Made by a program: the position numbers and the translations under genes. A DNA stretch of 50,848 nucleotides from NCBI GenBank assembly GCA_016291895.1, contig JAEEZO010000028.1, positions 1-50,848 on the forward strand. The letters are read 5' to 3'. This DNA is from Caryophanales bacterium (lineage in GTDB: Bacteria > Bacillota_I > Bacilli_A > RF39 > UBA660). Below are positions 1 through 7,086 of the stretch, piece by piece (the first letter of the stretch is position 1; the number at the start of each line of letters is the position of its first letter). Below the pieces are notes generated by a model. The model worked only from the letters and a program-made list of their open reading frames with translations. It was not told the origin of the DNA and searched no databases.

Positions 1-2
1 AA

Positions 3-27
3 AAAACTAATATTAACTATTAGTTTT
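3..27 (-). terminator. Hairpin terminator of the 13..546 gene
   Basis: A 10-bp inverted repeat (arms 3-12 and 18-27, 5-nt loop) overlaps the stop codon of the minus-strand gene ending at 13, with an A/T tract outside the arms. Confidence 0.6.
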
Positions 28-546
28 ATTTTCTTCTTTTAAAGTACAAGTGAAACCTAACTCCTCGTAATATTCTTTTTGAGATTTAGGAGCTTTTTTA
101 TTATCAGCTGATAAAACTTGCAATTCTTCTTGTGATAATACATTTGAATTACTATCTTTAGGTGTTAATAAGAATTGTACTCTATCAAAACTATTACGAT
201 CTTCGATTGTTCTTCTAGATACAACAGTATCATTTCTACTTAAATCTTGATACAAATCATTGGCTACCCAACTTTCAGCATTAGCAGCAACAGTATATTT
301 AATTTGACCCATTAAGTATTCTTCTCCATAATAAGTTACAAGAATTGTCTCACCATTATCTTCTGTATTACATGATAATGTTGCAATTTGTTCCTTTTTC
401 TCATCAGGCTCTTCTGGTCTTGGAAAAACTTTTCTAAAAACTAATGGAAGAGCAATTAATGCTGTACAAAATACTATTCCAAAATAGCATAATATCTTCA
501 TAGCTTGTGTATTATCTTTTTTTACTTTAGGTTTATTTCCATTCAT
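13..546 (-). CDS. Small single-pass membrane protein of unknown function
   Basis: 177 residues. A Lys-rich N-terminus is followed by one hydrophobic segment (about residues 17-38) and a hydrophilic C-terminal part of about 135 residues that is probably extracellular. I recognise no domain; the outer part has two Cys and mixed alpha/beta composition. The start codon is preceded only by a weak GA-rich stretch, so the start is probable rather than certain. It is divergent from rpsT and ends in a hairpin terminator at the window edge, so it looks like a single-gene unit. Confidence 0.6.
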   Translation of the reverse strand: MNGNKPKVKKDNTQAMKILCYFGIVFCTALIALPLVFRKVFPRPEEPDEKKEQIATLSCNTEDNGETILVTYYGEEYLMGQIKYTVAANAESWVANDLYQDLSRNDTVVSRRTIEDRNSFDRVQFLLTPKDSNSNVLSQEELQVLSADNKKAPKSQKEYYEELGFTCTLKEENKTNS

Positions 547-615
547 CTATATCACACTCTCTATATTATCATTCTACCACAATATAATAATAAAAACCAA
601 CACTTTAAAATAATA

Positions 616-645
616 TTGACTTTTATGATGTAAATTTGTTATTAT
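616..645 (+). promoter_or_regulatory. rpsT promoter
   Basis: TTGACT at 616-621 and an extended -10 TGTTATTAT (TATTAT 640-645), 18-nt spacer. The Shine-Dalgarno sequence AGAGGTG at 662-668 follows, close before the ATG at 676. This is the clearest two-box promoter in the left part of the window. Confidence 0.65.
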
Positions 646-675
646 ATATGTGTTTGTGAAAAGAGGTGAACGATA

Positions 676-939
676 ATGCCAAATATTAAAAGTGCGAAAA
701 AAAGAGTTTTAACTAGTGCAAGAAAATGTAATGAGAATACTTTAGTTGATTCAAGAATGAAAAATTCTATTAAAAAGTTAGAAAGAACAATTAAAGAAGG
801 AAATAAAGAAGAAAGTGAAAAAGTTTTAAATGTTACATTAAGAAACATTGATAAAGCTGAAAATATTGGTTTAATTCATAAGAAAAATGCAGCTAGAAAA
901 AAATCAAGATTAACTAAGAGTGTTAATGCTTTAAAATAA
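676..939 (+). CDS. rpsT: 30S ribosomal protein S20
   Basis: 87 residues, the usual length for S20. It begins MPNIKSAKKR, which is characteristic of the family, and is rich in Lys/Arg and helix-forming throughout. S20 binds 16S rRNA and is assembled early into the 30S subunit. The ATG follows AGAGGTGA by 6 nt. It has its own promoter (616-645) and terminator (938-964), so it is monocistronic, as is common for rpsT. Confidence 0.97.
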   Translation: MPNIKSAKKRVLTSARKCNENTLVDSRMKNSIKKLERTIKEGNKEESEKVLNVTLRNIDKAENIGLIHKKNAARKKSRLTKSVNALK

Positions 940-964
940 GATAATGAAAGTTATCTTTTTTTTA
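938..964 (+). terminator. rpsT terminator
   Basis: Seven-bp stem AAGATAA/TTATCTT (938-944, 951-957) with a 6-nt loop, followed by a T run to 964. It starts inside the rpsT stop codon. Confidence 0.8.
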
Positions 965-994
965 TGTCTTTTAATATTGTTTTTCTTATATTTA

Positions 995-1003
995 TGATAC
1001 AAT
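995..1003 (+). promoter_or_regulatory. Extended -10 promoter of the transglutaminase-like gene
   Basis: TGATACAAT (995-1003) with only a weak TTGTTT at 977-982. Transcription would begin near 1010, next to the Shine-Dalgarno AAGGAG before the ATG at 1022, giving a very short leader. Confidence 0.5.
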
Positions 1004-1021
1004 GAATATAAGGAGAATAGG

Positions 1022-1921
1022 ATGAAGAGAGTATTAACAATTATTGTTCTTATTTTACTCGCTGGTTTTATATACCAAAAGCGTGATAGCATATATAAAA
1101 CATATGTTCATTTTTTTGGTGAAAAATATGCCCTATCATCTCTTGAAAAAAATAAATATTATCGTGATTATGATTTTAAATATGTTCAAAATACAGATAA
1201 ACTTATTCCTGAAAATAAACAAGATATCTTAAATATCTATTATACTTTTGTTAATAGTGGTGATTTATCATTCACATTTCACTGTAATGATAAATATGTA
1301 AATTGTATTAATGATGTTGAAGCTCTTGCTAATGATCAAAATACAATATCAAATATAAATAACTTTGTTCATCCATATAATAGTTTTGAATCTATTGAAA
1401 CAACAATTGATTCAAGAGACAATATAACTTTAAAAGTAAATAAAGTGTATGATGATGAAATGATTCTTCTTATTAATTATAAAATTGATGAAATATATAA
1501 AACAGTATATGATAGTTCATTATCTACAAAAGATAATATAAAAAAATTCCATGATTACATTATAAATAAAACACAATATGATAAAGAAAGAGCTGACTCT
1601 AAAATCGTTAATTATAAATCCGATAATGCATATGGTGTTATTATTGAAGGTATAGGATTATGTGGTGGTTATACCGATGCTATGAGTCTATTCTTAGAAA
1701 AACTAAATATTAAAAATTATAAAGTATCAACGATTAACCATACTTGGAATAGAGCTTATATTGATAATAATTGGTATCATATTGACCTTACTTGGGATGA
1801 TCCAATAAGTGAAGACGGAACTGATGTATTGGATGATAAATATTTCATGATTACAACAAATGAACTATTAAGTATGGAAAAGAATGAACATAATTTTGAT
1901 TTAAATATTTATGAAAATTAA
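1022..1921 (+). CDS. Membrane-anchored transglutaminase-like (papain-fold) protein
   Basis: 299 residues. Residues 4-19 form an uncleaved signal-anchor-like helix, placing the rest outside the cell. The C-terminal third is a transglutaminase-core domain: Cys214 in GLCGGYTDAM, His240 in NHTWNRAYI and Asp255 in HIDLTWDDP supply the full Cys-His-Asp triad. Bacterial members act as proteases or amide-modifying enzymes on surface proteins or peptidoglycan; the substrate here is unknown. The ATG follows AAGGAGAATAGG. It has its own extended -10 promoter and terminator. Confidence 0.8.
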   Translation: MKRVLTIIVLILLAGFIYQKRDSIYKTYVHFFGEKYALSSLEKNKYYRDYDFKYVQNTDKLIPENKQDILNIYYTFVNSGDLSFTFHCNDKYVNCINDVEALANDQNTISNINNFVHPYNSFESIETTIDSRDNITLKVNKVYDDEMILLINYKIDEIYKTVYDSSLSTKDNIKKFHDYIINKTQYDKERADSKIVNYKSDNAYGVIIEGIGLCGGYTDAMSLFLEKLNIKNYKVSTINHTWNRAYIDNNWYHIDLTWDDPISEDGTDVLDDKYFMITTNELLSMEKNEHNFDLNIYEN

Positions 1922-1945
1922 AAACCATTGTATATGGTTTTTTTT
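1921..1945 (+). terminator. Terminator of the transglutaminase-like gene
   Basis: Eight-bp stem AAAACCAT/ATGGTTTT (1921-1928, 1934-1941) and a T run to 1945. The predicted promoter of the next gene overlaps it. Confidence 0.8.
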
Positions 1946-1955
1946 ATGTTATAAT
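1928..1955 (+). promoter_or_regulatory. Promoter of the paralogue pair, overlapping a terminator
   Basis: Extended -10 TGTTATAAT (TATAAT 1950-1955) with a -35-like TTGTAT at 1928-1933, 16-nt spacer. The -35 lies in the loop of the upstream terminator and the -10 directly follows its T run. Confidence 0.5.
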
Positions 1956-1978
1956 AAACCTCATTAGTGAGGCAAACT

Positions 1979-2740
1979 ATGTCAATAGATAAAAGTACAA
2001 GTTATGTTGTACTAACAAATGTAAATAAAAAAACGGAAAAACATATTTTAACAGATCAAGAGAAAATTAAAATGTATGATGAATGTCGAAATAAAACATA
2101 TCATAATGAAAAGTTAGAACCTGTTATTGAAGATCTATATAATATGTTTGAATTTGATTTCAAACATCATTTAGGTTTTAATTTTGATGTAGATGATAAT
2201 CGAAAAATAAAACATATTACTAACTTATTACAACCATTATATGATGTTATTGATACAAATAATATTCCCCTATTCCATAAATTGGTCTTTGAAGTAACAC
2301 ATCCTAATAATAATACTATTAGTACTCACTTAATATTTGATATGATGAATCTTTTATTATTTCCTCAAGAATATTTAAGCCAAGAAGATCATTATTTTTC
2401 AATGATTACAGATTATTTTATTAGTGAAAACAAATACGATTTTTATTCTAAAAATAGTACCTATCCTTATTTTGACTATCTTAATAAATTATATAATCAT
2501 GGTAAAGAACATAATATTAAATATACTGGAACGGGTATTGAAGTAGCAATTATATACTATTTTCTAAAAAATAATACTAATCCCAATAATTTTATTGATG
2601 CACTTGATTACGTACACAATAACATTCAATTTATAAATTCATTTTATCGACATAACTATAAGAAAGAAAATGAAGATGAATTTCTTAATGTTCTTATGAA
2701 TGTTATTTTAAATGAACTTGACCACAGAGTAATAAAATAG
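1979..2740 (+). CDS. Uncharacterised soluble protein, paralogue of the next gene
   Basis: 253 residues from the ATG at 1979, chosen over an upstream GTG at 1967 because GAGG (1969-1972) lies 6 nt before this ATG and the GTG overlaps that site. No signal peptide or membrane segment. It is rich in Asn, Tyr, His and Ile with a helical pattern. I recognise no domain. It shares blocks with the next gene, for example LEPVIEDLYNM versus LEPLLEDIYNM, and FLKNNTNPNNF versus FLKNNIEPDKF, so the pair arose by tandem duplication. Function unknown. Confidence 0.65.
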   Translation: MSIDKSTSYVVLTNVNKKTEKHILTDQEKIKMYDECRNKTYHNEKLEPVIEDLYNMFEFDFKHHLGFNFDVDDNRKIKHITNLLQPLYDVIDTNNIPLFHKLVFEVTHPNNNTISTHLIFDMMNLLLFPQEYLSQEDHYFSMITDYFISENKYDFYSKNSTYPYFDYLNKLYNHGKEHNIKYTGTGIEVAIIYYFLKNNTNPNNFIDALDYVHNNIQFINSFYRHNYKKENEDEFLNVLMNVILNELDHRVIK

Positions 2741-2755
2741 AGGTGATAATCTATT

Positions 2756-3451
2756 ATGACAAATATCGAAAAAGTACAAATATTTAATCATTTTATGTTA
2801 AAAGAGTGCCGAGATAAAGATTTAGAACCGTTATTAGAAGATATCTATAATATGATAAAATATTCATTTACAAATGAGATTACAAATAAGCATAACCATA
2901 TGAAAATAGAATTTATTGATACATATTATGACTTTTTTAAAGAAGTTGTTAGAACAAATAATGTTGAACTATTTCATAAATTAATAACTGAAATTATAAA
3001 ACCTAATACATTTGATAATAGTAAATGTCATATAGTAATAGATTCAATGAAAATTCTTTTGAATCCATTAGAGTATTGCAGTAGTCCCAAAAAGAACTTT
3101 TCAAAAATAGTACATTATTATCTTTTAGAAAACAAATACGAACTTTACAAAGAAAATGATAATTATTTATTCTTTTATTATTTAACCAAAATAATTGAAG
3201 CCAAAATAGATTATAAAGATAGATACATTGAACAATATATTCAACTAGTAATTTATATTTTTCTTAAAAATAATATTGAACCAGATAAATTTTTACCTAC
3301 TTTATTATATATTATTAAGAATAAAAAAATGATTAACGAATTTATTTGTCATAATATTACGAGAGAAAGAAATAATTATGAAATAATAAAGGAAGCAATT
3401 ATAGATATAGCTATCAAAAGTTTAGATTCCAATTATACGAAAATAAAATAA
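2756..3451 (+). CDS. Uncharacterised soluble protein, second member of tandem pair
   Basis: 231 residues, start after GAGGTGAT with 8-nt spacing and 15 nt downstream of its paralogue, so co-transcribed. It keeps the same order of conserved blocks as the preceding protein (ECRDKDLEP near the N-terminus, VELFHKLITE in the middle, FLKNNIEPDKF near residue 175) but lacks that protein's first roughly 30 residues. Divergence is high, so the duplication is old or the genes evolve fast. No catalytic motif is visible. Function unknown. Confidence 0.65.
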   Translation: MTNIEKVQIFNHFMLKECRDKDLEPLLEDIYNMIKYSFTNEITNKHNHMKIEFIDTYYDFFKEVVRTNNVELFHKLITEIIKPNTFDNSKCHIVIDSMKILLNPLEYCSSPKKNFSKIVHYYLLENKYELYKENDNYLFFYYLTKIIEAKIDYKDRYIEQYIQLVIYIFLKNNIEPDKFLPTLLYIIKNKKMINEFICHNITRERNNYEIIKEAIIDIAIKSLDSNYTKIK

Positions 3452-3477
3452 AAACTACACAAATGTGTAGTTTTTTT
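3451..3477. terminator. Bidirectional terminator between convergent genes
   Basis: Ten-bp stem AAAACTACAC/GTGTAGTTTT (3451-3460, 3465-3474) with loop AAAT, A/T tracts on both sides. It lies between the plus-strand paralogue pair and minus-strand prs and can serve both. Confidence 0.85.
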
Positions 3478-3478
3478 A

Positions 3479-4558
3479 TTAATGTTTAGCAAAGTTTTTA
3501 AGTTTCTCACTCTTATAATCTAAGATAGGAGCAACTGATTTACCTTGATAGAAAGTATAAATTATTTTAGCTACATAGTCAGAACAATCAGCTTGTACTA
3601 ACCATTTTTTCTTTAGAGCTTTTTCGGGAACATAACTTAAGTTTGTTGTATAAAGTCTTGTAAATAATCCATCATCAAATGCTTTTTGGAAAACATCAAT
3701 GCCTTTTGTAAATAAGCAATAAGCACTCATCATAAAGATTTGTTTAGCACCTCTTGCTTTTAATTCTTTAGCAACATCAATCATTGATTCACCAGATGCA
3801 ATCATATCATCAACAATAATAATATCTTTTCCTTTAACATCTTTACCAATATATTCATGTTTAAGAATTGGGTTTTTACCATCAACAACACGATATACAT
3901 CACGTTGTTTTTCAAAGTGTCCACCAAGGGAACAACCTAACATACTTGCATAATAATTAGTTCTTTTAATAGCACCAGAATCAGGTGATACAGCAAGTAA
4001 ATTATCATTATCTAATTTTTCATTTTCAACAAACATTTCAAGAATAATATTTGTTGGATAAAAATTATCAAATGATGAACAAGGTATTGCATTTTGAACA
4101 TTAGAATCATGGACATCAAAAGTAATAATGTTTTTAACACCTTTATTAATTAAAGTTTGAAGGGCTACAGCACAGTCAAGTGATTCACGACCTTCTCTTT
4201 TATGTTGGCGAGATGAATACAGTAGTGGCATAACTAGTGATGTACTATGAGCTTGATCTCTTATTGCACATAATACACGAATAACGTCTTGAAAATGATC
4301 ATCAGGGCTCTTGTGATTAGTATAACCAAACATTTCATATGTAATTGAATGATTACCAATATCTGATAAAACAAATATTTCTTTTTTTCTTGCAGTTTCA
4401 CGAAGTACTACTTTACCTTCTCCATTATTGAATCTTACTTCATCAATTGGAATAATAAAACTTTCCTTTTGACCAGTTAATTCTTTTAAATGTTCATCAA
4501 CTTTCTCCCCAAACGACTTACAATTGTTAAAAACAATCAACTTTAAATTATTTTCCAT
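3479..4558 (-). CDS. prs: Ribose-phosphate pyrophosphokinase (PRPP synthetase)
   Basis: 359 residues. It makes PRPP from ribose 5-phosphate and ATP for purine, pyrimidine, NAD, His and Trp synthesis. Visible motifs: the PRPP-binding loop VDDMIASGES (residues 249-258), FDVH (147-150) in place of the usual VDLH, and RQHKREGRESL (117-127) where classical enzymes have RQDRK-type sequence. It is about 40 residues longer than classical bacterial Prs (about 315) and belongs to a divergent subgroup. The start follows a strong AGGAGGA. It lies 8 nt downstream of the adenosine-deaminase-like gene, so the two form one operon. Confidence 0.88.
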   Translation of the reverse strand: MENNLKLIVFNNCKSFGEKVDEHLKELTGQKESFIIPIDEVRFNNGEGKVVLRETARKKEIFVLSDIGNHSITYEMFGYTNHKSPDDHFQDVIRVLCAIRDQAHSTSLVMPLLYSSRQHKREGRESLDCAVALQTLINKGVKNIITFDVHDSNVQNAIPCSSFDNFYPTNIILEMFVENEKLDNDNLLAVSPDSGAIKRTNYYASMLGCSLGGHFEKQRDVYRVVDGKNPILKHEYIGKDVKGKDIIIVDDMIASGESMIDVAKELKARGAKQIFMMSAYCLFTKGIDVFQKAFDDGLFTRLYTTNLSYVPEKALKKKWLVQADCSDYVAKIIYTFYQGKSVAPILDYKSEKLKNFAKH

Positions 4559-4566
4559 ACTTCCTC

Positions 4567-5526
4567 CTATAATAATTTATTACTTTCCATTCTTAACTTA
4601 TTAATTAATTCTTGACGAACTTCTTCATCAATATCTATATTCTCTAAAATATTTATATTTATTTTAATCATATCAAGTATCTTAATATCACAATTATTAA
4701 ATAATAAGCAATATTCATTTAAAATATCTGTATTTAAACTAGTCATATCACGACTTACTAATGATACATCATAATTATCTTGATATAATGGATAAAATAA
4801 ACATTCACTAATTTCATTAATGATATTAGATTCCCTTAAACTAGAGATTGGAAACTCTAACATTATATTTTTATCGATTAATTCTTCAAGTACATTATCT
4901 CTATTAGGTAATGAATAAATAATTCTTTTAGCGTTAAGATAAATATCATGATCTTGATTAGTAATTTGACTATTAAGATTAATTATATAAGGATAATTAT
5001 TTTTAATTAATCTATCGAATACATAATTATAATCAGATAAATTAGTCATATTACTTTTATCAAAGAAGATACCATTAACACCTTTCTTATAATATTTTTC
5101 AAATAAATTAATTAATTCAATATTTTCTTCTTTACAATAGTTATCTGATAAACATAATACTAATTGCATATTATAGTTTCTTTCTTTAATAACATCTAAT
5201 ATATAATTAATTAATTTTTCTTCATCGATGTTTTTATATAAAGGTAAATCTAAAAACAATTCACTATATAAAACATTATTCTCTTCTAACCTATCAATTA
5301 AATCGTTAACCGCAAGAACAATATTCTTTTTGGTCTTAAGGACTCTTAAAGGTTCTTTTAATGACTCACGATATTCTTTAGGATTATGTTGAAACATTTT
5401 TTCTTCAACATCAATAATACTTGTTTCATTAGTTAAATCAAATACTAAATTTGTACTAATGGAACTAGTTAAATTAATATGTAAATCAACCTTTGGTAAC
5501 AATTTAAGTTGTTGAAATAAATCCAT
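4567..5526 (-). CDS. Adenosine-deaminase-fold protein lacking metal ligands (probable pseudoenzyme)
   Basis: 319 residues, near the family length. The alignment frame to adenosine/AMP deaminases is clear: PKVDLHINL at 11-19 matches PKxELHxHL, KNIMLEFPISS (219-229) matches the IxLExCPxSN block, and the strand ending SLVSRDM (255-261) matches LNTDDP. The zinc and catalytic residues are gone: the second His of HxH is Asn18, the HAGE motif is LNSQ (184-187), the HG motif is Tyr204-Ser205, and the zinc-binding Asp is Arg259. Only His16 and Asp260 remain. It is therefore unlikely to deaminate and may bind a nucleoside or regulate Prs, whose gene is next in the operon (inference). Start follows AGGAAGTGGAG. 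Confidence 0.7.
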   Translation of the reverse strand: MDLFQQLKLLPKVDLHINLTSSISTNLVFDLTNETSIIDVEEKMFQHNPKEYRESLKEPLRVLKTKKNIVLAVNDLIDRLEENNVLYSELFLDLPLYKNIDEEKLINYILDVIKERNYNMQLVLCLSDNYCKEENIELINLFEKYYKKGVNGIFFDKSNMTNLSDYNYVFDRLIKNNYPYIINLNSQITNQDHDIYLNAKRIIYSLPNRDNVLEELIDKNIMLEFPISSLRESNIINEISECLFYPLYQDNYDVSLVSRDMTSLNTDILNEYCLLFNNCDIKILDMIKININILENIDIDEEVRQELINKLRMESNKLL

Positions 5527-5548
5527 ACTCCACTTCCTTTGACAGCAT

Positions 5549-5577
5549 ATTATAACCTTTTTTTAATAAAATAGCAA
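5549..5577 (-). promoter_or_regulatory. Promoter of the ADA-like - prs operon
   Basis: On the minus strand, TTGCTA (5572-5577), a 17-nt spacer and TATAAT (5549-5554), about 25 nt upstream of the ADA-like start. It lies just past the rpe stop, so the pair can be expressed apart from the rlmN operon. Confidence 0.6.
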
Positions 5578-5579
5578 AT

Positions 5580-6209
5580 TTACTTACGTAATTTATCAAT
5601 TGTTTCTTGGAAATTATCACTTTTTGTAATACAACTTCCACTAACAATAATATCAGCATTTTTTAAAGTTTTGATATTATCTAAGTTAACACCACCATCT
5701 ACTTCAAGGGTAATTGGTAACTTAGCTTTATCAATAATCTTTTTAATAGTATTAAGTTTTTTCACTGTTTCTGGGATTAATTCTTGACCTGGAAGACCAG
5801 GTACTACAGTCATAACTAAAATATTATCGATACGATCTAAATACTCTTCTATTAAATCAATATCTTGGTCAGGATTTAGAACTAAACCAACTTTAATACC
5901 ATATATTTTTATTCTGTCTATAACATCTTCTAAATCATTTTTAATATCAACATGAACATTAATTCTTGATACGTTTAAAAGGGCAAAATCGTCAATATAC
6001 TTAAGAGGTTTACGAACCATTAAATGAACATCTAATCTCTTTTGGGTATATTTACCTATTGTCATTTCATTAAAGCCAACTGTTTTATATTTTGTGTATT
6101 TACCATCCATAACATCTACATGAATATAATCTGCATCTGTTTTATCAAGTTCAATTAACGTCTTAGGAACACTTTTAACTCCTAAATATGAAACACCTAT
6201 TTTTTTCAT
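5580..6209 (-). CDS. rpe: Ribulose-phosphate 3-epimerase
   Basis: 209 residues from ATG 6209; the GTG at 6215 lies inside the AGAGGTG Shine-Dalgarno. The TIM-barrel enzyme interconverts ribulose 5-phosphate and xylulose 5-phosphate. Family motifs are intact: HVDVMDG, the metal/His block DVHLMV, VMTVVPGLPGQ, and the phosphate-binding EVDGGV and SGSCI. It is the last gene of the rlmN-prpC-prkC-rsgA-rpe operon, 8 nt after rsgA. In Bacillus subtilis rpe also follows prkC and cpgA (rsgA). It supplies pentose phosphates that Prs, encoded next downstream, consumes. Confidence 0.93.
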   Translation of the reverse strand: MKKIGVSYLGVKSVPKTLIELDKTDADYIHVDVMDGKYTKYKTVGFNEMTIGKYTQKRLDVHLMVRKPLKYIDDFALLNVSRINVHVDIKNDLEDVIDRIKIYGIKVGLVLNPDQDIDLIEEYLDRIDNILVMTVVPGLPGQELIPETVKKLNTIKKIIDKAKLPITLEVDGGVNLDNIKTLKNADIIVSGSCITKSDNFQETIDKLRK

Positions 6210-6217
6210 AAGCACCT

Positions 6218-7075
6218 CTACTTTCTCTTGTATTTATCTTTATTATCTAACGCTGTAGAAACTAAACTACAATAATTATCGTAACGGAATTTAGCAATCT
6301 TACCATCATTAACCGCTACTTTAACTTGGCATTCACTTTCATTAAGATGAAGACAATCTCTATAAGGACAAGGATAGTTACTGAATTCAATAAAAGAGTC
6401 CCTTACTTCTTCTTTGGTCATATTATAGAAATCAAGTGATGAAAAACCTGGAGTATCCAAAAGCATTCCATCAAACAAATCATATATTTCGATATGTCTT
6501 GTTGTATGACGACCTCTTCCTAATGCCATACTGATTTCTCCTGTTTTTAAATTTAATTCAGGAACTAATTTATTTAATAAAGAACTTTTACCTGCACCTG
6601 TTTGACCAACAAATACCGTAATTTCATTTTTAAAGATTTTCTTTATTTCATCTAATTCAGTATTATAAAGAACTTTATAACCTATTTTTTTATAATAATC
6701 AATATCATCTTTAATAATACTAAATTCTTTATCACTTATTAAATCTCTTTTTGTTAAACAAATAAAAGGTTTGATGTTATTAAACTCTAATTCAATTAAT
6801 AACTTATCAATTAAATTTGTGGAAAAAGCAGGACATATTAGACTTGTTACAATAATAGCTTGACTTATATTAGCAACAGGTGGTCTTCTAATCTCTGTTT
6901 TTCTTTCTAATACTTTAGTAACAACCTTTTTTTCTTTATCAAAAATTACTCTATCACCAACTAAAGGAAGCATTGTAGATCTTCTTAAGTTGCCTCTAAA
7001 AGAACATACAATAACTTCCTTATCATATTTTACAAAACATTGATTACTAATTATTTTAATTATTAATCCTTCCAT
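6218..7075 (-). CDS. rsgA: Small ribosomal subunit biogenesis GTPase RsgA
   Basis: 285 residues. An N-terminal OB fold (1-65) is followed by a circularly permuted GTPase domain in the order G4 TKRD (108-111), G1 GQTGAGKS (157-164), G3 DTPG (207-210). The C-terminal zinc finger follows with C236, C241, H243 and C249. RsgA tests and releases late 30S subunits in a GTP-dependent way. It lies 11 nt after prkC. In B. subtilis the homologous CpgA is a PrkC substrate, so the linkage has functional meaning (known for the family). Confidence 0.95.
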   Translation of the reverse strand: MEGLIIKIISNQCFVKYDKEVIVCSFRGNLRRSTMLPLVGDRVIFDKEKKVVTKVLERKTEIRRPPVANISQAIIVTSLICPAFSTNLIDKLLIELEFNNIKPFICLTKRDLISDKEFSIIKDDIDYYKKIGYKVLYNTELDEIKKIFKNEITVFVGQTGAGKSSLLNKLVPELNLKTGEISMALGRGRHTTRHIEIYDLFDGMLLDTPGFSSLDFYNMTKEEVRDSFIEFSNYPCPYRDCLHLNESECQVKVAVNDGKIAKFRYDNYCSLVSTALDNKDKYKRK

Positions 7076-7086
7076 AAAACTCCCTT

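Noticed and set aside
642..848. Open frame of 68 codons on the minus strand
   Set aside because: It lies antisense to rpsT, is a hydrophobic mirror of a Lys/Ile-rich gene and has no Shine-Dalgarno sequence.
1044..1232. Second open frame inside the transglutaminase-like gene
   Set aside because: Out-of-frame shadow of a gene with clear family motifs; no separate ribosome site.
4567..5526. Annotating this gene as active adenosine deaminase
   Set aside because: Four of the expected zinc/catalytic positions are replaced (Asn18, LNSQ 184-187, Tyr204, Arg259).
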